Shown: positions 5,858 through 7,464 of the stretch, in pieces
Numbering within the stretch: the first letter of the stretch is position 1
How the letters are laid out: the number at the start of each line of letters is the position of its first letter
Origin: Propionibacteriaceae bacterium
GTDB lineage: Bacteria > Actinomycetota > Actinomycetes > Propionibacteriales > Propionibacteriaceae
Reading direction: 5' to 3'
Length of the DNA: 7,464 nucleotides
Assembly: GCA_025923975.1 (NCBI GenBank)
Contig: JAICEV010000167.1
Coordinates: 1-7,464 of the forward strand
Notes under the pieces: model-generated
The model's input: only the letters and a program-made list of their open reading frames with translations
Database searches by the model: none
Told to the model about the DNA's origin: nothing
Made by a program: the position numbers and the translations under genes

Positions 5858-6661
5858 ATGGCAAACTCACCTCTTTCTGTCGTCCCTACCCACCATTACT
5901 CCGCTCGCGACGAGCTAGCCGAACGCACACGTGCGTTGCTGCTCGAGGCCGAGACGGCCGGCCCCACCAGGCGGCAACAGATCCTCGACGAGGTGGTCAC
6001 CTCACATCTGTGGCTAGCCGAGAAACTTGCCCGGCAGTTCCTGCATCGCGGAGAGGACGAGGAGGATCTCGTCCAGGTCGCGTACACCGGTCTTGTCGAG
6101 GCCTGCTTACGCTTCGATCCGCATCAAGGCTCGTTTGTTGGATTCGCGGAGCCGACGATTACGGGGGTGCTCAAGCGGCACTTTCGTGATCACGGCTGGA
6201 CTGTTCGGCCGCCGCGTCCAACGCAGGAGCTTGCCTCAATCATCTGGCGGCGGTGGCCAACGCTGGTTCAAGAAATGGGCACCCTCCCCTGCGCCAAGGA
6301 TCTCGCGCAGGAGCTCGGGGCGTCCGTGAGCGCGATACAGCAGGCTCGCATGGCAAGCGAGGGCTACACCGCTTCGTCAATCGACGCTGCTATGTCGCGT
6401 GGTGTCTGCTTTTGCTCCAGCGAGGCAGACGAAGACATCGACCGGACCGAAGCTCGACTAATTATCGATCGAGCAATCGCCGAGTTGGACGAGTCCGAAC
6501 GCCAGCTGATCTGGCTACGGTACTTCGAACAACGCTCCCAGTCCGACATCGCCCATCAACTCGGAATCAGCCAGATGCAAGTCTCAAGGCTGCTGTCGCG
6601 GTTGCTTCTCAAGTTGCGCAGCATTATCGGCGCACCTCGGGGACTTGCGGCTGCATCTTGA
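5858..6661 (+). CDS. RNA polymerase sigma factor, SigB/SigF subfamily (sigma-70 group 3)
   Basis: The product has 267 residues. Region 2 spans about 44-120: helix VVTSHLWLAEKLARQFLHRG, core-binding EEDLVQVAYTGLVEACLRFDP, and the -10-recognition part TITGVLKRHFRDHGWTVRPPRP. Region 3 is about 123-178 (AKDLAQELGASVSAIQQA). Region 4 is about 200-257, with AELDESERQLIWLRYFEQRSQSDIAHQLGISQMQVSRLLSRLL forming the -35-recognition helix-turn-helix. KRHFRDHGWTVR is characteristic of SigB/SigF-type stress and development sigma factors. Two changes stand out: RPPRP where the subfamily usually has RVPRR, and an extra cysteine-containing stretch VCFCSSEADEDIDR between regions 3 and 4. I chose ATG 5858 because AAAGGGTGG precedes it and homology begins shortly after; an upstream in-frame GTG at 5801 would cross the hairpin and has no support. 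No anti-sigma (RsbW/SpoIIAB) or anti-anti-sigma gene is in the window. It converges with the LuxR-type gene 15 bp downstream. Confidence 0.9.
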   Translation: MANSPLSVVPTHHYSARDELAERTRALLLEAETAGPTRRQQILDEVVTSHLWLAEKLARQFLHRGEDEEDLVQVAYTGLVEACLRFDPHQGSFVGFAEPTITGVLKRHFRDHGWTVRPPRPTQELASIIWRRWPTLVQEMGTLPCAKDLAQELGASVSAIQQARMASEGYTASSIDAAMSRGVCFCSSEADEDIDRTEARLIIDRAIAELDESERQLIWLRYFEQRSQSDIAHQLGISQMQVSRLLSRLLLKLRSIIGAPRGLAAAS

Positions 6662-6676
6662 CTGAGAGTTGCCAGC

Positions 6677-7464
6677 TCAATGAGGCGCTGAGCCCGTCAG
6701 GACTTGGGCAACGAGATCACGGCGGCTTCGCACCCCGGTTTTGTCAAAGATCGACTTGATGTGGTCCTTGACCGTGTAGGGGGATAGGTGGAGTTCGGCA
6801 CCTATGGTTTTCGTCGATGCGCCACGCAGCACGAGCAGGGCCACCTCGCATTCCCGGGAAGTGAGTCCGAGCGAACTCAGGACGAGCGGCGCGTTGCGGC
6901 TCGGGTAGGCCGGCTCGACGGTGACAGCGATGTCGCCATCAACCGAGCCATGCAAATGAGTCGCGTGAACAAGTAGCCAGCTGCCGTTCCGGGTCCGCAC
7001 TCGCACCGTCGGTGAAGCATTCGGCAAAGCCATGCCATCGTCGATGCTCTGCAGGCACGCAGCTGCCGCGTAGATCGCGGCGGGGAGGCGCCCGGAACTT
7101 GACAAGTGATCGGGGATCTGGGCGAGCAGGTTCTCAGCCTCGCCGGTGATGGCTGCCAGAGTCCGGTCGGGATGCAGGACGACCACACCGGGAGCGCTGG
7201 CCACAATCCCCCAGTCACGTGGCGCGGCGAGGCTGAGCCGGCAGCCGTTGCCGAGGCTGACTGCTAGGCGGCCGATAAGGCGCACCTCGGCCGGAGTGAA
7301 CCCGTACGGCGACGCGGCCCGATGCAGGCACAGGTAACCCCAACCTCCGGACGGGGTGACGAGCGCGGCACGGAGTTCGTCACCGAGGCCAAGCGGCGCC
7401 ATGATCTCGCGGTACCGGGCGCTATCGGCGCGATCTCCGCGAGTGGCCGAGTCCAGCGTCGCTA
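6677..7464 (-). CDS. LuxR-type transcriptional regulator, C-terminal part (probable GAF sensor plus HTH), runs off the right edge
   Basis: About 262 residues are visible and the frame stays open to base 7464, so the N-terminus is missing. The internal ATG at 7402 is not the start: upstream codons still encode family-like sequence (DSATRGDRADSARYREI). The visible part resembles the actinobacterial 'RYRE.(L/M)APLGLGDELRAAL...GWGYLCLHRA...GFTPAEVRLI.RLA' sensor region, which I take to be GAF-like, followed by a second PAS-like segment (VVVLHPDRTLAAITGEAENLL). The C-terminus is a complete LuxR/GerE helix-turn-helix: GLTSRECEVALLVLRGASTK, TIGAELHLSPYTVKDHIKSI and FDKTGVRSRRDLVAQVLTG. It should bind DNA, probably as a dimer, with activity set by an unknown signal. 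There is no receiver-domain signature in the visible part. It is convergent with the sigma factor gene, so its transcript would be antisense to the sigma 3' end if termination is not tight. Confidence 0.85.
   Translation of the reverse strand, partial: ATLDSATRGDRADSARYREIMAPLGLGDELRAALVTPSGGWGYLCLHRAASPYGFTPAEVRLIGRLAVSLGNGCRLSLAAPRDWGIVASAPGVVVLHPDRTLAAITGEAENLLAQIPDHLSSSGRLPAAIYAAAACLQSIDDGMALPNASPTVRVRTRNGSWLLVHATHLHGSVDGDIAVTVEPAYPSRNAPLVLSSLGLTSRECEVALLVLRGASTKTIGAELHLSPYTVKDHIKSIFDKTGVRSRRDLVAQVLTGSAPH

Noticed and set aside
6253..6759. Plus-strand 168-codon open frame crossing the end of the sigma factor gene
   Set aside because: It overlaps region 4 of the sigma factor and the end of the LuxR gene in other frames and has no recognisable domain.

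Overview
The window is GC-rich (about 60% by eye), with GTG/ATG starts and dense coding. It carries several families typical of Actinobacteria: an EF-G2-type elongation factor paralogue, a SigB/SigF-subfamily sigma factor, a GAF/LuxR regulator, an actinobacterial-style S49 peptidase and a small ParB-like protein. It is most likely chromosomal DNA of an actinomycete; the genus cannot be read from the sequence. I see no transposase, integrase, tRNA, rRNA or CRISPR array.

Layout. The left half is a minus-strand block. Read in transcription order it holds an ABC exporter half-transporter (3483-1630), a small protein with two predicted membrane helices (1550-1083), a ParB-like-domain protein (954-287) whose reading frame is broken near base 900, and the N-terminus of an S49/SppA-like peptidase (239 to beyond base 1). 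A 104-bp divergent region separates this block from the plus-strand half: an EF-G2-like translational GTPase (3588-5681), a 176-bp intergenic region rich in inverted repeats, and a SigB/SigF-type sigma factor (5858-6661). At the right edge a minus-strand LuxR-type regulator (6677 to beyond 7464) converges on the sigma gene with only 15 bp between the stop codons.

How the genes may relate. The exporter and the two-helix protein look co-transcribed. The EF-G paralogue has a shortened switch I region and a changed G4 motif (TKLE), so its GTPase may be atypical. The sigma factor has no visible anti-sigma partner, but its ribosome-binding site lies in a perfect 10-bp inverted repeat that could control its translation. 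A stress- or antibiotic-response theme (translation factor, exporter, alternative sigma factor, regulator) is possible but is only inferred from gene content.

The points most worth checking are the frameshift in the ParB-like gene, the hairpin over the sigma factor start, the diverged EF-G2, and the two-helix protein beside the exporter. No clearly new multi-gene system is evident.
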